From: Acidimicrobiaceae bacterium
Lineage (GTDB): Bacteria > Actinomycetota > Acidimicrobiia > Acidimicrobiales > Aldehydirespiratoraceae
Assembly (NCBI GenBank): GCA_026708645.1
Contig: JAPOUM010000017.1
Coordinates: 1 to 64,000, forward strand
DNA: 64,000 bases
Direction: 5' to 3'
Shown: positions 16,575-25,698 of the stretch, one piece after another
Layout: the number at the start of each line of letters is the position of its first letter
Numbering within the stretch: position 1 is the first letter of the stretch
The notes under the pieces: generated by a model
Told to the model about the DNA's origin: nothing
The model's input: the letters and a program-made list of their open reading frames with translations, nothing else
Databases searched by the model: none
Made by a program: the position numbers and the translations under genes

Positions 16575-19160
16575 GTGAGGTATCTGACTGCGGCCGAGGT
16601 CCGCGAAGCCTTCGTGGAGTTCTTCGCGGAGCGCGGCCACAGCCGTCAACCGTCGGCCAGTTTGATTCCTCATGATCCCACGCTGTTGTTCACCGTCGCG
16701 GGCATGGTGCCGTTCAAGGGTTATTTCACCGGCGAGCAGCAGCCGCCCTTCGATCGGGCCGTCACCGTGCAGAAGTGCGTGCGCGCCGGAGGCAAGCACA
16801 ACGACTTGGACGAGATAGGCCGCACCTCTCGTCACCTGACGTTCTTCGAGATGCTCGGCAATTTCAGTTTCGGCGACTATTTCAAAGCCGAGGCCTGCGT
16901 CTGGGCTTGGGAGTTCGTCACCGGAGTGCTCGGCATGGATCCCGACCGACTCTGGGTGACCGTCCACCACAGCGACGACGAGGCCGCGGCCATCTGGCGC
17001 GATCAGGTGGGTGTGCCGGCCGAGCGGATACAGCGTCTCGGCGACGACAACTACTGGCGCATGGCCGATGTGGGGCCCTGCGGCCCGTGTTCGGAGATCT
17101 TCTGGGACAAGGGTCCCGAATACGGCCCGGGAGGGGGCCCGGCCGAAGGCGGCGAGGACCGTTTCGTGGAAGTCTGGAACCTGGTGTTCATGCAGTTCGA
17201 GAGCACCCCGGAGGGCGTCGAGGTCCCGCTGCCGAAACCGTCGATCGACACCGGCCTCGGCTTGGAGCGCACCGTCGCCGTGCTGCAAGGCGTGGACTCG
17301 GTGTTCCAGACCGACGAGTTCGTGGCTCTGCTCGACGCCGCCCAGCGGCTGACGGGCGCCAGGCTGGGCGAGTCCGAGGCTGGCGACGTGTCGCTTCGCA
17401 TACTCGCCGACCACGCCCGCTCGACCGCCTTCCTGGTCAGTGACGGCGTGTTCCCGTCGAATGAGGACCGCGGCTACGTGCTGCGCCGCATCCTCCGGCG
17501 CGCCGTGCGCCACGCCTATCTGCTGGGCGTCGAAACCCCGGTGATGGGCGGCATGGTCGACGCGGTGGCCGAGCTGATGGGCGGTGCCTACCCGGACTTG
17601 GCGCGCAATCACAGCTACGTGCGCGACGTGATCGACCGCGAAGAGCAGCGCTTCCGCCAGACTCTGCTCACCGGCCAGGCCATCCTCGACGACCGCCTCG
17701 AGGCTCTCGGTGACGGGCAGCCACTCGACGGCGAGGCGGCTTTCCTGTTGCACGACACTTACGGATTCCCTCTGGAGGTCACGGTCGAGATCGCGGCAGA
17801 GCGCGGCGTGGCAGTCGACGTTGAGGGCTTCGAGACGGCGATGTCACGCCAGCAGCAGCGGGCACGCAGCGCCCGTGCCGTGGCCGGCGACGATGACACG
17901 GGCCCGTTCGCGGCGCTGCTTTCGGCGACGGGCCCCACCGATTTCTGCGGCCGGACCGAGCTGACCGCCACGGCGAGGGTTCTGCTGGCCCGCGACGACC
18001 GCGTGGTGCTCGACCGCACGCCGTTCTACGCCGAGAGCGGCGGCCAGATAGGCGACACCGGCACGATCCGCTGCGAGGCGACCGGCGCTGAGGCGCGGGT
18101 CGTCGACACCGTCTATGCGCTGCCCGAGATGCACGTCCATGCGCTGGAGGCGGTCAGCGGAGAGTTGCGGGCCGGTGACGAGGTGGTCGCTTGCGTGGAC
18201 GCCGAGCGGCGCGCCGGTCTGAGACGCAACCACACCGCCACCCACATCCTGCACTGGGCGCTGCGAGAGGTGCTGGGCGATCACGTCAAACAGCAGGGAT
18301 CATGGGTCGGCCCCGACCGTCTGCGCTTCGACTTCAGCCATTATGAGGCCATGACCCCCGACCAGATCGAAGCGGTCGAGGATCTCGCCAACGCGGAAGT
18401 GCTCGACAACGAGTCGTGCCGCCACTACGAGACCTCCTTCGACCACGCCCGGCAGATCGGCGCCATCGCCTTCTTCGGCGACAAGTACGGCGACATGGTT
18501 CGGGTGCTCGAAGCCGGGCGGCACTCCTTGGAGCTGTGCGGGGGCACGCATGTGCGGTCTCTGGGCGAGATCGGAGCGATCCACATAACCGCCGAAGCGT
18601 CGATCGGCGCCAACATCCGCCGCTTGGAGGCGATCTGCGGCCCTGACACTTTCAAGGCGATGCGCGGCCAGAAGGCGCTGCTCGACGACCTGGCCCGCTC
18701 GCTGGCGGTGCCGGCCGCCGAACTCTCCGACGGCCTCGCCAAACGCCAGAACGAGACCAAAGCGCTGCGCGCCGAACTGGCCGAACTCAAACGCCGCATG
18801 GCGCTCAGCCGGGCGCCGCAGCTCGCCGCCGGGGCGGTCGGGGGCGTGGTGGTGGCACGGGTGGACGGGATCGACCGCGACGGTCTGCGTGATCTGACCA
18901 TGTCGGTGCGGGACAGCGACGGCGTGCAGGCCGTGGTGCTGGGAACCGCGCTCGAGTCGGGGGGAGCGGCTCTGGCCGCGGCCGCCGTCGAAGGATCGGG
19001 TTTCGACGCCGGCGCTCTCATAGCCGACGCCAAGAAGGCGATCAGCGGCGGGGGACGGCCGGCTGCGGATTTCTGTGTGGCCGGCGGCGCCGACGCCGGG
19101 GGTCTCGACGAGGCGCTCGACTTGGCCCGCGCCGCGGCAGGACTGTCGGCTCAGGTGTGA
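16575..19160 (+). CDS. alaS: Alanyl-tRNA synthetase
   Basis: An 861-residue class II synthetase with the full domain order. The catalytic core opens with VREAFVEFFAERGHSRQPSASLIPHDPTLLFTVAGM. The editing domain carries HTATHILHW and the distal CGGTH zinc-site motif, and the C-terminal region has a coiled coil (LAKRQNETKALRAELAELKRRM) and a Gly-rich C-Ala domain. The start is GTG 16575; the length is normal. Charges tRNA-Ala and clears Ser/Gly-tRNA-Ala. It follows the two envelope genes and precedes ruvX, a conserved bacterial order. Confidence 0.97.
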   Translation: MRYLTAAEVREAFVEFFAERGHSRQPSASLIPHDPTLLFTVAGMVPFKGYFTGEQQPPFDRAVTVQKCVRAGGKHNDLDEIGRTSRHLTFFEMLGNFSFGDYFKAEACVWAWEFVTGVLGMDPDRLWVTVHHSDDEAAAIWRDQVGVPAERIQRLGDDNYWRMADVGPCGPCSEIFWDKGPEYGPGGGPAEGGEDRFVEVWNLVFMQFESTPEGVEVPLPKPSIDTGLGLERTVAVLQGVDSVFQTDEFVALLDAAQRLTGARLGESEAGDVSLRILADHARSTAFLVSDGVFPSNEDRGYVLRRILRRAVRHAYLLGVETPVMGGMVDAVAELMGGAYPDLARNHSYVRDVIDREEQRFRQTLLTGQAILDDRLEALGDGQPLDGEAAFLLHDTYGFPLEVTVEIAAERGVAVDVEGFETAMSRQQQRARSARAVAGDDDTGPFAALLSATGPTDFCGRTELTATARVLLARDDRVVLDRTPFYAESGGQIGDTGTIRCEATGAEARVVDTVYALPEMHVHALEAVSGELRAGDEVVACVDAERRAGLRRNHTATHILHWALREVLGDHVKQQGSWVGPDRLRFDFSHYEAMTPDQIEAVEDLANAEVLDNESCRHYETSFDHARQIGAIAFFGDKYGDMVRVLEAGRHSLELCGGTHVRSLGEIGAIHITAEASIGANIRRLEAICGPDTFKAMRGQKALLDDLARSLAVPAAELSDGLAKRQNETKALRAELAELKRRMALSRAPQLAAGAVGGVVVARVDGIDRDGLRDLTMSVRDSDGVQAVVLGTALESGGAALAAAAVEGSGFDAGALIADAKKAISGGGRPAADFCVAGGADAGGLDEALDLARAAAGLSAQV

Positions 19161-19259
19161 CCTGCGGCTCTCGGCGTGACCCGCGGCTTTCCTGAGACGG
19201 TGCGCCGGCGGACGCGGCCGGTCGCTGCCGTCAGAGTCTGAGAGCCTGAGAGTCTCAGG

Positions 19260-19682
19260 TTGCGGGCTTTGGGCATTGATCTGGGGGAGCGCCGGGTCGG
19301 GGTGGCGGTCTGCGACTCCGCGGCGACGGTGGCGACTCCCGTGGCGACCCTTGCGCGAAGCGGCGACCCCGCTCAAGACTTGCAGGCCATCGCCGATCAA
19401 GCGGACGAATGGCAGGCCGAGATCGTCGTGGTGGGGCTTCCGGTTTCGCTCGACGGTTCCGAAGGCCCGGCCGCTGAAGCCGCCAGAGCCGAGATCGCCC
19501 GCTTGGGGCAGCACTTGAAGGTGCCGGTCGTTTCCTACGATGAGCGCTTCACCACCGTCATCGCCGAACGGAGCCTCATGGCGCAGCAGATGAAAGGGCC
19601 GCGCAGGCGCGGCGTCGTCGACAGGGTGGCCGCGGCGGTGATGCTGCAATCCTGGATAGACGCCGGGATGCCTCGTGGTTGA
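19260..19682 (+). CDS. ruvX: Putative pre-16S rRNA nuclease / Holliday junction resolvase-like (YqgF)
   Basis: A 140-residue RNase H-fold protein: ALGIDLGERRVGVAVCD at the start, VVGLPVSLDGSEGP, YDERFTT with the conserved Glu, and a final VDRVAAAVMLQSWID. All expected acidic residues are present. It begins at TTG 19260, the only start that leaves the first beta strand intact, and overlaps mltG by 8 nt. YqgF proteins mature 16S rRNA 5' ends in E. coli. The alaS-ruvX-mltG-aroE order is typical. Confidence 0.9.
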   Translation: MRALGIDLGERRVGVAVCDSAATVATPVATLARSGDPAQDLQAIADQADEWQAEIVVVGLPVSLDGSEGPAAEAARAEIARLGQHLKVPVVSYDERFTTVIAERSLMAQQMKGPRRRGVVDRVAAAVMLQSWIDAGMPRG

Positions 19683-21222
19683 GCGCTCGCCGGCTGATCG
19701 GCGCCCGAAGCCGCGGCGCAACCCGACGAAGATCGCAGGCTTCTTGACGGGTCGTCCCGACGACGCTTCGGCTGCGCCGCCTCGCGAAGCTGATCGAAGC
19801 CCGGGCGCGCCTCGGCCCGATGCCCCCCGAAGCCCTAGCATACCTCGGCCCGATGCCCCCCGAAGCCTTGGCGCGCCTTGGTCTGACACACCTCGCCCCG
19901 GCGCCCCCCGGCCCTCTCGAGGCGCGGCGCGACGCAACGATCGACGCCGCCAGGCACGCGATGTCAAGCGCCGAGCAAGACACCCCACCGCTGCCCGCGG
20001 CAGCTGGACCACGGTCGATCAGGGCGCGGCGGTCGTGGTGGAGGAAGAACTCGGCGACGACCCTCTGGTAGATCCGGTCTACGACGCCGAGGATCGCAAC
20101 TGGGTGCGCTACCGCCCCTTCTGGGGAGGCCTCGCCCGTCTGGTGCTGCTGGCGCTGGTGGTGCTGCTCGCCGCCGGCTGGGTCAGGGGGCGCATCTACG
20201 ACTGGGTCGACGATCAGATCACGCCGGGCGGCTTGCCCGGGGACGCGGTCGAGCTGAGCATCCCCGCCGGAGCGTCCGTCAACGAGATCGCCGGCGAGCT
20301 GCAAAGCGCCGGAGTGATCTCCAACGCCACCGTCTTCCGCTACTGGCTCCGTTGCGACGGCGAGCTGACCATCAGCGGCTTCTTGGGCTGCGACTCCGTG
20401 GTGGCTGTCGCAGCCGGCGACTACATCCTCTATGAGAACATGGACTTCGAGTCGGTGCGGACAGTGTTCGACGCCGGACCGCTGCCTGAGGTGTTCGAAC
20501 TGGTGCGGATCCCTGAAGGCCTCCGCTGGAGCGAGATGGCGCCGCGCCTGATCGAGGAGAACCCCGCCTTCGAGTTCGAGGACCTGCAGGCCGCCTACGT
20601 CTCGCTGGTCCCTGAAGCCGCATACCTGCCTGAGGACGCGCCGCTGCGCAGTCTCGAAGGAATGCTCTTCCCGGCCACCTACGACATCAATGCTGACGAC
20701 GTGACCGACGAGCAGGGTTTCCTGCTGCGCCTCTCAGACGAATTCGACCGCCGCTTCGCCCGGCTGCTCGACGATCCCGGCCTGCATCCCGACATCGTCG
20801 AGTTGGAGCTGTCGCCTTATGAGGTGATCACCGTGGCGAGCCTCATAGAAGAGGAGGCTCAAGTGCCCGAGGACCGGGCCAAGATCTCGCGGGTCGTCTA
20901 CAACCGTCTGGTCGAAGGAATGCGTCTCGACATCGACGCCACCGCATGTTACGCGGCGGGCAAATCATGCGCCGACCTGACTCTGGCCGACCTCCGCAGC
21001 CAGTCGCCGTGGAACACTCGGGCAGTGCCCGGTCTGCCGCCCACCCCGATCTCGGCGCCTGGCGAGGCGTCGCTCATCGCCGCGCTGCAGCCCGCAGAGG
21101 GCGACTGGCTGTTCTATGTGCGCACCGACGAAGGCGGCGTGCGCGGGGCGCATCATTTCCATCGCACACTGGCCGAGCACGAGCAGCAAGTCGAGATCTG
21201 CCGCGGGCTCGGCTACTGCTGA
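19675..21222 (+). CDS. mltG: Endolytic murein transglycosylase (MltG/YceG-like)
   Basis: A 515-residue membrane protein. A long cytoplasmic N-terminal extension (about 140 residues) contains Pro/Arg/Ala repeats of the type APRPDAPRS. One transmembrane helix follows (LARLVLLALVVLLAAGWV), then a LysM-like subdomain (VELSIPAGASVNEIAGELQSAGVI) and the YceG catalytic domain: GMLFPATYDI, ASLIEEEAQVPEDRAKISRVVYNRL with the catalytic Glu, and SPWNTRAVPGLPPTPISAPG. It cleaves nascent peptidoglycan strands on the outer face of the membrane. GTG start at 19675. Confidence 0.92.
   Translation: MVERSPADRRPKPRRNPTKIAGFLTGRPDDASAAPPREADRSPGAPRPDAPRSPSIPRPDAPRSLGAPWSDTPRPGAPRPSRGAARRNDRRRQARDVKRRARHPTAARGSWTTVDQGAAVVVEEELGDDPLVDPVYDAEDRNWVRYRPFWGGLARLVLLALVVLLAAGWVRGRIYDWVDDQITPGGLPGDAVELSIPAGASVNEIAGELQSAGVISNATVFRYWLRCDGELTISGFLGCDSVVAVAAGDYILYENMDFESVRTVFDAGPLPEVFELVRIPEGLRWSEMAPRLIEENPAFEFEDLQAAYVSLVPEAAYLPEDAPLRSLEGMLFPATYDINADDVTDEQGFLLRLSDEFDRRFARLLDDPGLHPDIVELELSPYEVITVASLIEEEAQVPEDRAKISRVVYNRLVEGMRLDIDATACYAAGKSCADLTLADLRSQSPWNTRAVPGLPPTPISAPGEASLIAALQPAEGDWLFYVRTDEGGVRGAHHFHRTLAEHEQQVEICRGLGYC
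19799..19935 (+). repeat. Imperfect repeats encoding the Pro-rich MltG extension
   Basis: Repeated units built on CGGCCCGATGCCCCCCGAAG encode the APRPDAPRS-type repeats in the cytoplasmic N-terminal tail of MltG. They lie wholly within the coding sequence and are likely variable in number between strains. Confidence 0.55.
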
Positions 21223-22142
21223 TGCCCGGGCCCCCGGTTCCTGAAGCCGAGGCGCCTCGGAGCGAGGCCGGGGTCGCCGGCCTCCCGGCGCCTGAGGCCG
21301 AGTTTGCCGCGGTCGAGCGGCTGGCGGCCGTGATCGGCGACCCGGTGCGCCACTCCCGCTCGCCGGCCATCCACAACGCGGCTTTCGCCGCGGCGGGCCT
21401 CGGCTGGGCGTTCACAGCTTTCGAGGTGCCCGCGGGAGGCGGCCGAGCCGCCCTTGAAGCCATGAGAGTGCTGGGTCTGGCGGGACTGTCGGTGACGATG
21501 CCCCTCAAATCCGAAGCCGCGGCCGCCGCTGACCTTCGTGACGCCGAGGTGGAAGCGCTCGACGCTGCCAACTGCATCACAGCGACCGGCGACGGGAGGC
21601 TGCGAGCCTCCAACACCGACGCCGCCGGCTTCGTCGCCGGCCTCGAAGCTGACACCGGCAACGGCGCCGAGGGGATGAGGGTGGCGCTGCTCGGCGCGGG
21701 AGGCGCAGCCAGAGCCGTGGCCTGGGGTCTGGCCGCGGCGGGCGCAGCCGACATCGCCGTGATCAACCGCACAGCGGACAAAGCCCGAACAGCCGCCTCC
21801 GTGGCGAATGCGGCGGCGGCCTCTGCCGAGCCCGGGCGGACGGCTTCGCTCGACGCTGTCGCTGCCGCTGACCTGGTGGTCAACGCCACCTCCGTCGGCA
21901 TGGGCGCCGACTCTGCTGTGCCCTGCGACCCGGAACTGCTCAGACCGGGCCAGATCGCGGTGGATCTGATCTATCAGCCGGAGGAGACGCCCTGGCTCGC
22001 CGCTCTGCGCGCCCGTGGAGTGGCCGCCCACAACGGCTTGTCGATGCTGGCGTATCAGGCCGCGGCAGCCTTCGAGATGTGGACCGGCGTCGCCGCCCCG
22101 ACAGAAGCGATGCTCCGAGCCGCCCGCCGGCCTCCGAGTTGA
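21222..22142 (+). CDS. aroE: Shikimate 5-dehydrogenase
   Basis: A 306-residue enzyme. After a 30-residue Pro/Glu-rich extension it reads AVIGDPVRHSRSPAIHNAAFAAAGLGWAF, with the shikimate-binding Ser residues. It then has SVTMPLKSEAA (catalytic Lys), NTDAAGF and the NADP-binding LLGAGGAARAVAWGL, and ends AYQAAAAFEMWTG. It reduces 3-dehydroshikimate. ATG 21222 overlaps the mltG stop (TGATG), implying coupling; the frame is open further upstream but only as a shadow of mltG. No aroC or aroK lies between it and aroB, unlike many actinobacteria. Confidence 0.94.
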   Translation: MPGPPVPEAEAPRSEAGVAGLPAPEAEFAAVERLAAVIGDPVRHSRSPAIHNAAFAAAGLGWAFTAFEVPAGGGRAALEAMRVLGLAGLSVTMPLKSEAAAAADLRDAEVEALDAANCITATGDGRLRASNTDAAGFVAGLEADTGNGAEGMRVALLGAGGAARAVAWGLAAAGAADIAVINRTADKARTAASVANAAAASAEPGRTASLDAVAAADLVVNATSVGMGADSAVPCDPELLRPGQIAVDLIYQPEETPWLAALRARGVAAHNGLSMLAYQAAAAFEMWTGVAAPTEAMLRAARRPPS

Positions 22143-22145
22143 CGT

Positions 22146-22192
22146 CGGCCTTCGAGCTCTCGGCGGTCTTCGAGCTCTCGGCGGCCTTCGAG
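22146..22192 (+). repeat. 18-bp tandem repeat in the aroE-aroB gap
   Basis: About two and a half copies of an 18-base unit based on CTTCGAGCTCTCGGCGG follow the aroE stop. They may be a remnant of an extended aroE tail. Confidence 0.5.
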
Positions 22193-22258
22193 ACGGCATC
22201 GGCCTCTGAGCCGCCCCGCGCTCTCCGAGCCGGCGCCGAGCCCCGAGGGCCGCGTCGC

Positions 22259-22264
22259 TAGGCT
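22259..22264 (+). promoter_or_regulatory. Leaderless-type -10 box (TAGGCT) for aroB
   Basis: TAGGCT lies seven bases before GTG 22272. Confidence 0.45.
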
Positions 22265-22271
22265 CTGGAGG

Positions 22272-23318
22272 GTGTCAGCATCCGAGCCTGCTCTTGATCG
22301 CTGCGGTTCGTCCGATGTTGAGACGGTGACCGTCGAGCTGGCCGCCGGCGCCTACGACGTTCATGTCGGCGCCGGTGTCCGCCACCGGCTCGCGTCGGTG
22401 ATCCCCGCCGGGGCGCGCCGCGCCGCGATCATCACCCAGGCCGGCATCGACTGGCAGGTCGAAAGCGGCCTCGAACAGAGCGTGTTCACCGTGGCCGACG
22501 GCGAACGAGCCAAGTCGCTCAGCGAAGTGGAACGGCTCTGCGGCCGGCTCTCCACGGCGGGTTTCACCCGCGCCGACGTGATCGTGGCGCTCGGCGGGGG
22601 AGTGGTCAGCGACTTGGCCGGCTTCACCGCGGCGGTCTATCACCGCGGCGTCCGCTACGTCACGGTCGCCACCACGCTGCTGGCTCAGGTGGACGCGGCC
22701 GTCGGCGGCAAGACCGGAGTCAACCTGACCGAAGGCAAGAACCTCGTCGGCGCTTTCTGGCAGCCGCACGCCGTGCTGTGCGACACAGAGACGCTGGCCA
22801 GCTTGGGGCCGCGGGAGCTGCGAAGCGGCCAAGGCGAAATGGCGAAATACCATTTCCTGACCGGCGAAGACCTCGACGCGCTGGACACGGTCGCCCGGAT
22901 CGCGGCCGCGGTGCGCATCAAAGCCGAGGTGGTCGCAGCCGACGAGCGCGAAGGCGGCCGGCGGGTGATCCTCAACTACGGCCACACGCTGGCGCATGCC
23001 ATCGAGACGGCGGGCCGCTACGACATGCGTCACGGCGAGGCTGTCGCAGTGGGTCTCGTTTATGCGGCGGAGGTGGCGCTGAGAATGGGCCGCATCGGCG
23101 AGCGGAGAGTCGCGGCCCACCGTCGGGTCGTCGCCGGCTACGGCCTGCCCGACCGGCTGCCGGAGCTGCTGTCCGACGACGAACTGCTGGAGTCGTTCAG
23201 CCGGGACAAGAAGGCTCTCGACGGCGTGACTTTCGTGCTTGACTCCGAACGCGGCGTCGAGCCTGTCGTCGGCGTGCCCGAGTCGGTGCAACGAGACGCA
23301 CTGCAAGCCATCAAATGA
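22272..23318 (+). CDS. aroB: 3-dehydroquinate synthase
   Basis: A 348-residue NAD-dependent enzyme that makes 3-dehydroquinate from DAHP. Seen: ALGGGVVSDLAGFTAAVYHRGV, the TTLLAQVDAAVGGKTGVNLTEGKNLVGAF signature, GQGEMAKYHFL and the metal-binding NYGHTLAHAIE with HGEAVAVGLVYA. The start is GTG 22272 with its own -10 box. The stop overlaps an upstream ATG of the next frame by 4 nt. Confidence 0.95.
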   Translation: MSASEPALDRCGSSDVETVTVELAAGAYDVHVGAGVRHRLASVIPAGARRAAIITQAGIDWQVESGLEQSVFTVADGERAKSLSEVERLCGRLSTAGFTRADVIVALGGGVVSDLAGFTAAVYHRGVRYVTVATTLLAQVDAAVGGKTGVNLTEGKNLVGAFWQPHAVLCDTETLASLGPRELRSGQGEMAKYHFLTGEDLDALDTVARIAAAVRIKAEVVAADEREGGRRVILNYGHTLAHAIETAGRYDMRHGEAVAVGLVYAAEVALRMGRIGERRVAAHRRVVAGYGLPDRLPELLSDDELLESFSRDKKALDGVTFVLDSERGVEPVVGVPESVQRDALQAIK

Positions 23319-23362
23319 ATCATCCGGCACGCGTCCGAGGCGCGTCCTCTCAGGAGCATCTC

Positions 23363-24505
23363 ATGAGCACTTCCAGTCCCAGCGCCGCAGACCTCGTCGA
23401 GAATCTGCCGCCTCTGCGAGTCGACGGACGTCTCATGGCGCTGCGCCACCGCCTCGCCGAAGCCGGTGCCGGCGTCGACGCGGTCGTGGTCACTGCCTTG
23501 CGCAATGTGAGATGGCTGACCGGGTTCACCGGCTCCAACGGCGCCGTGGTGCTCTTCGGCTCGGGACGCGCGGTGATGGTCACCGACAGTCGTTACGCCG
23601 AGCAGGCGCCCGCCGAACTCGCGGCCGCCGGCTGCGGCGACGATGTCGAGGTGCTGATAGCGCGCCGCTCGACCGCTGTCGCCCCGCAGCTCGAAGGCGT
23701 CGACCGCCTCGGCCTCGAGGACAGCATCGCCTGGCGCGAACAGCTCGCCTGGAAAGCTGCCGTCGAAGCCGAGGTCGTGCCGCTCACCTCGCTGGTAGAG
23801 CAGCTGCGGGCCGTCAAGGACGCCGCGGAGCTGGCCCGGATGCAGGCTGCCGCGACGATCACGGACGAAGCGTTGGCTTCCGTCGAGCCGATGCTGAGAC
23901 CGGGAGTCACAGAGATTCAGGTCCAGCAGGCTCTCGACGCCGCCATGCGCGCCGGGGGCGCCTCCGGTCCCGCTTACGACACGATCGTGGCTTCGGGTCC
24001 CAACAGCGCCCTTCCCCACGCCCGACCGACCGACCGCGAGTTCCAGGCGGGCGATCTGGTGTTGATCGACGTCGGCGCCACCGTCGACGGATATCGCAGC
24101 GACATGACCCGCACTTTCGTGCTGGGCGACCCTGACGACCGCACCGAGGTCATGCTCGATCTGGTGGGGCTCAGCCAGTCCGCCGGAGTTCAGGCTGTGC
24201 GCCCCGGAGCGGGCGCCGCCGAGGTCGACTCGGTTTGCAGGGAGGTGCTCGCTCAGGGCGGCATGGCCGACGCTTTCATCCACAGCACAGGACACGGAGT
24301 CGGGCTCGACATCCACGAGCTGCCCACGGTCGCTTCGCAGTCCGCCGCGGTGCTGGCACCGGGCAACGTAGTGACGGTGGAACCGGGCGTCTACTTTCCG
24401 GGCGTCGGCGGAGTCAGAGTCGAGGATCTGCTAGTGGTGACGCAGGGCGGCTGTCGCGCTCTGACCCGCTACCCGAAGACGACGGTCGTGCCGCTGGCCC
24501 GCTGA
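23363..24505 (+). CDS. pepQ: Xaa-Pro aminopeptidase / dipeptidase (M24 family)
   Basis: A 380-residue M24 metallopeptidase. The N-terminal creatinase-like domain holds NVRWLTGFTGSNGAVVLF; the pita-bread domain has DVGATVDGYRSDMTRTF (metal Asp pair), HSTGHGVGLDIHELP (metal His), and later VEPGVYFPG and RVEDLL (metal Glu). ATG 23363 is chosen because AGGAG sits six bases upstream. ATG 23315, overlapping the aroB stop, would add 16 residues. It releases N-terminal residues before Pro; position upstream of efp is conserved. Confidence 0.92.
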   Translation: MSTSSPSAADLVENLPPLRVDGRLMALRHRLAEAGAGVDAVVVTALRNVRWLTGFTGSNGAVVLFGSGRAVMVTDSRYAEQAPAELAAAGCGDDVEVLIARRSTAVAPQLEGVDRLGLEDSIAWREQLAWKAAVEAEVVPLTSLVEQLRAVKDAAELARMQAAATITDEALASVEPMLRPGVTEIQVQQALDAAMRAGGASGPAYDTIVASGPNSALPHARPTDREFQAGDLVLIDVGATVDGYRSDMTRTFVLGDPDDRTEVMLDLVGLSQSAGVQAVRPGAGAAEVDSVCREVLAQGGMADAFIHSTGHGVGLDIHELPTVASQSAAVLAPGNVVTVEPGVYFPGVGGVRVEDLLVVTQGGCRALTRYPKTTVVPLAR

Positions 24506-24593
24506 GCGCCGCGGACCCTCGACGGCCGGTCAGTTCGCGACGTCCGGCTGGTTCAATTCATCCGATCGCGAACCAGGATCCAGGAGTCGAAAC

Positions 24594-25157
24594 TTGCCTG
24601 TAATCACCACCAACGAACTCAAGAACGGCATGACCCTCAACCTCGACGGCAACCTTTTCAGCGTCGTCGAATTCCAGCACGTCAAGCCGGGCAAAGGCCA
24701 CGCCTTCGTACGCACGACGCTCAAGAACTCGCGCACCGGAGCGGTTCTCGACCGCACGTTCCGCGCCGGCGAGAAGGTCGAGCGGGCCACCATCGACAAG
24801 CGCGAGATGCAGCTGCTCTACCGTGAGGGTGCCAGCTTGGTGTTCATGGACAACGAGTCCTACGAGCAGATGACGGTGCCGCCGGAAGTCATCGGCGCCG
24901 CGGAGCAGTTCCTGGTGGAGGGATCGGTCGCGGTCATGCTGATGCACGGCAGCGAGATAGTCGGCGTCGATCTGCCTGCCGCGGTGGAGCTGTCGATAGC
25001 CGAGACCGAGCCGGGCGTCCAAGGCGACCGCGTGTCGGGCGCCACCAAACCGGCGACTCTGGAGACCGGGCTGGTAGTGCAGGTGCCGTTGTTCGTGTCG
25101 CCCGGGGAGCGGGTCAAGGTCGACACCCGCTCGAGCGCCTACATCGCTCGGGCCTAG
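24594..25157 (+). CDS. efp: Translation elongation factor P
   Basis: A 187-residue factor that relieves ribosome stalling at polyproline. TTG start at 24594 with AGGAG at 24582-24586. Three beta-barrel domains are recognisable: TTNELKNGMTLNLDGNLFSVVEFQHVKPGKGHAFVRT with the Lys of the PGKGHA loop, the central FMDNESYEQ segment, and a C-terminal GATKPATLETGLVVQVPLFV followed by GERVKVDTRSSAYIARA. The Lys at the loop tip is kept; no epmA/epmB-type modification genes are nearby. Confidence 0.97.
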   Translation: MPVITTNELKNGMTLNLDGNLFSVVEFQHVKPGKGHAFVRTTLKNSRTGAVLDRTFRAGEKVERATIDKREMQLLYREGASLVFMDNESYEQMTVPPEVIGAAEQFLVEGSVAVMLMHGSEIVGVDLPAAVELSIAETEPGVQGDRVSGATKPATLETGLVVQVPLFVSPGERVKVDTRSSAYIARA

Positions 25158-25190
25158 CGAACCGCAGCACGAGCAGGAGCGGCTGAAGCG

Positions 25191-25613
25191 GTGAGCGACG
25201 ACGGCGCTGTGGTACCGGGCTTCGGGGCTCGCCGCGAAGCCCGCGAGGACGCCTTGGCCGTGCTCTATGAGGCTGAGATCTCAGGCGACGGCGCGGCTGA
25301 GGCGTTGGCCCGCCGCGAGGCGCAGCCGTCGCTGTACGCGCGGGAGCTGGCTCTGGGAGTCGACGCCGACCGCGCAGGCATCGACGACCTGCTCGGCCGG
25401 AGCTTGCTGGACTGGCGGGTGCAGCGCCTCGCGGTGATCGACCGGGTCGTGGCCCGGATGGCGGTGTGGGAGTTGCTCAACCGTCCGGACGTGCCCACGG
25501 GCGTGGTGCTCTCTGAGGCTGTGGCTCTGGCCACTCAGTACAGCAGCGCCGAAGCGCCGCGCTTCCTCAACGGCGTGCTGCGAGCCGTGGCCGACCAAGC
25601 ACGCGACCACTGA
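25191..25613 (+). CDS. nusB: Transcription antitermination protein NusB
   Basis: A 140-residue all-helical RNA-binding protein: ARREAREDALAVLYEAEISG at the start, LLDWRVQRLAVIDRVVARMAVWELL in the middle, and VVLSEAVALATQYSSAEAPRFLNGVLRAVA at the end, all conserved in the family. Acts with NusE in rRNA antitermination. GTG start at 25191 with AGGAG rather far upstream. In related genomes pyrR follows directly; here a restriction-modification pair intervenes. Confidence 0.93.
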   Translation: MSDDGAVVPGFGARREAREDALAVLYEAEISGDGAAEALARREAQPSLYARELALGVDADRAGIDDLLGRSLLDWRVQRLAVIDRVVARMAVWELLNRPDVPTGVVLSEAVALATQYSSAEAPRFLNGVLRAVADQARDH

Positions 25614-25698
25614 CCCGAAGCCCCACCTCGGCGGTCACACCATCTTGTCGCACCGGCCTGCTACGTTGCGAGAAAAGGAAGTTCGCTAGGGAGTTTCG

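Noticed and set aside
20946-21221. Upstream extension of aroE
   Set aside because: It lies wholly within mltG in another frame. ATG 21222 overlapping the mltG stop is the natural start.
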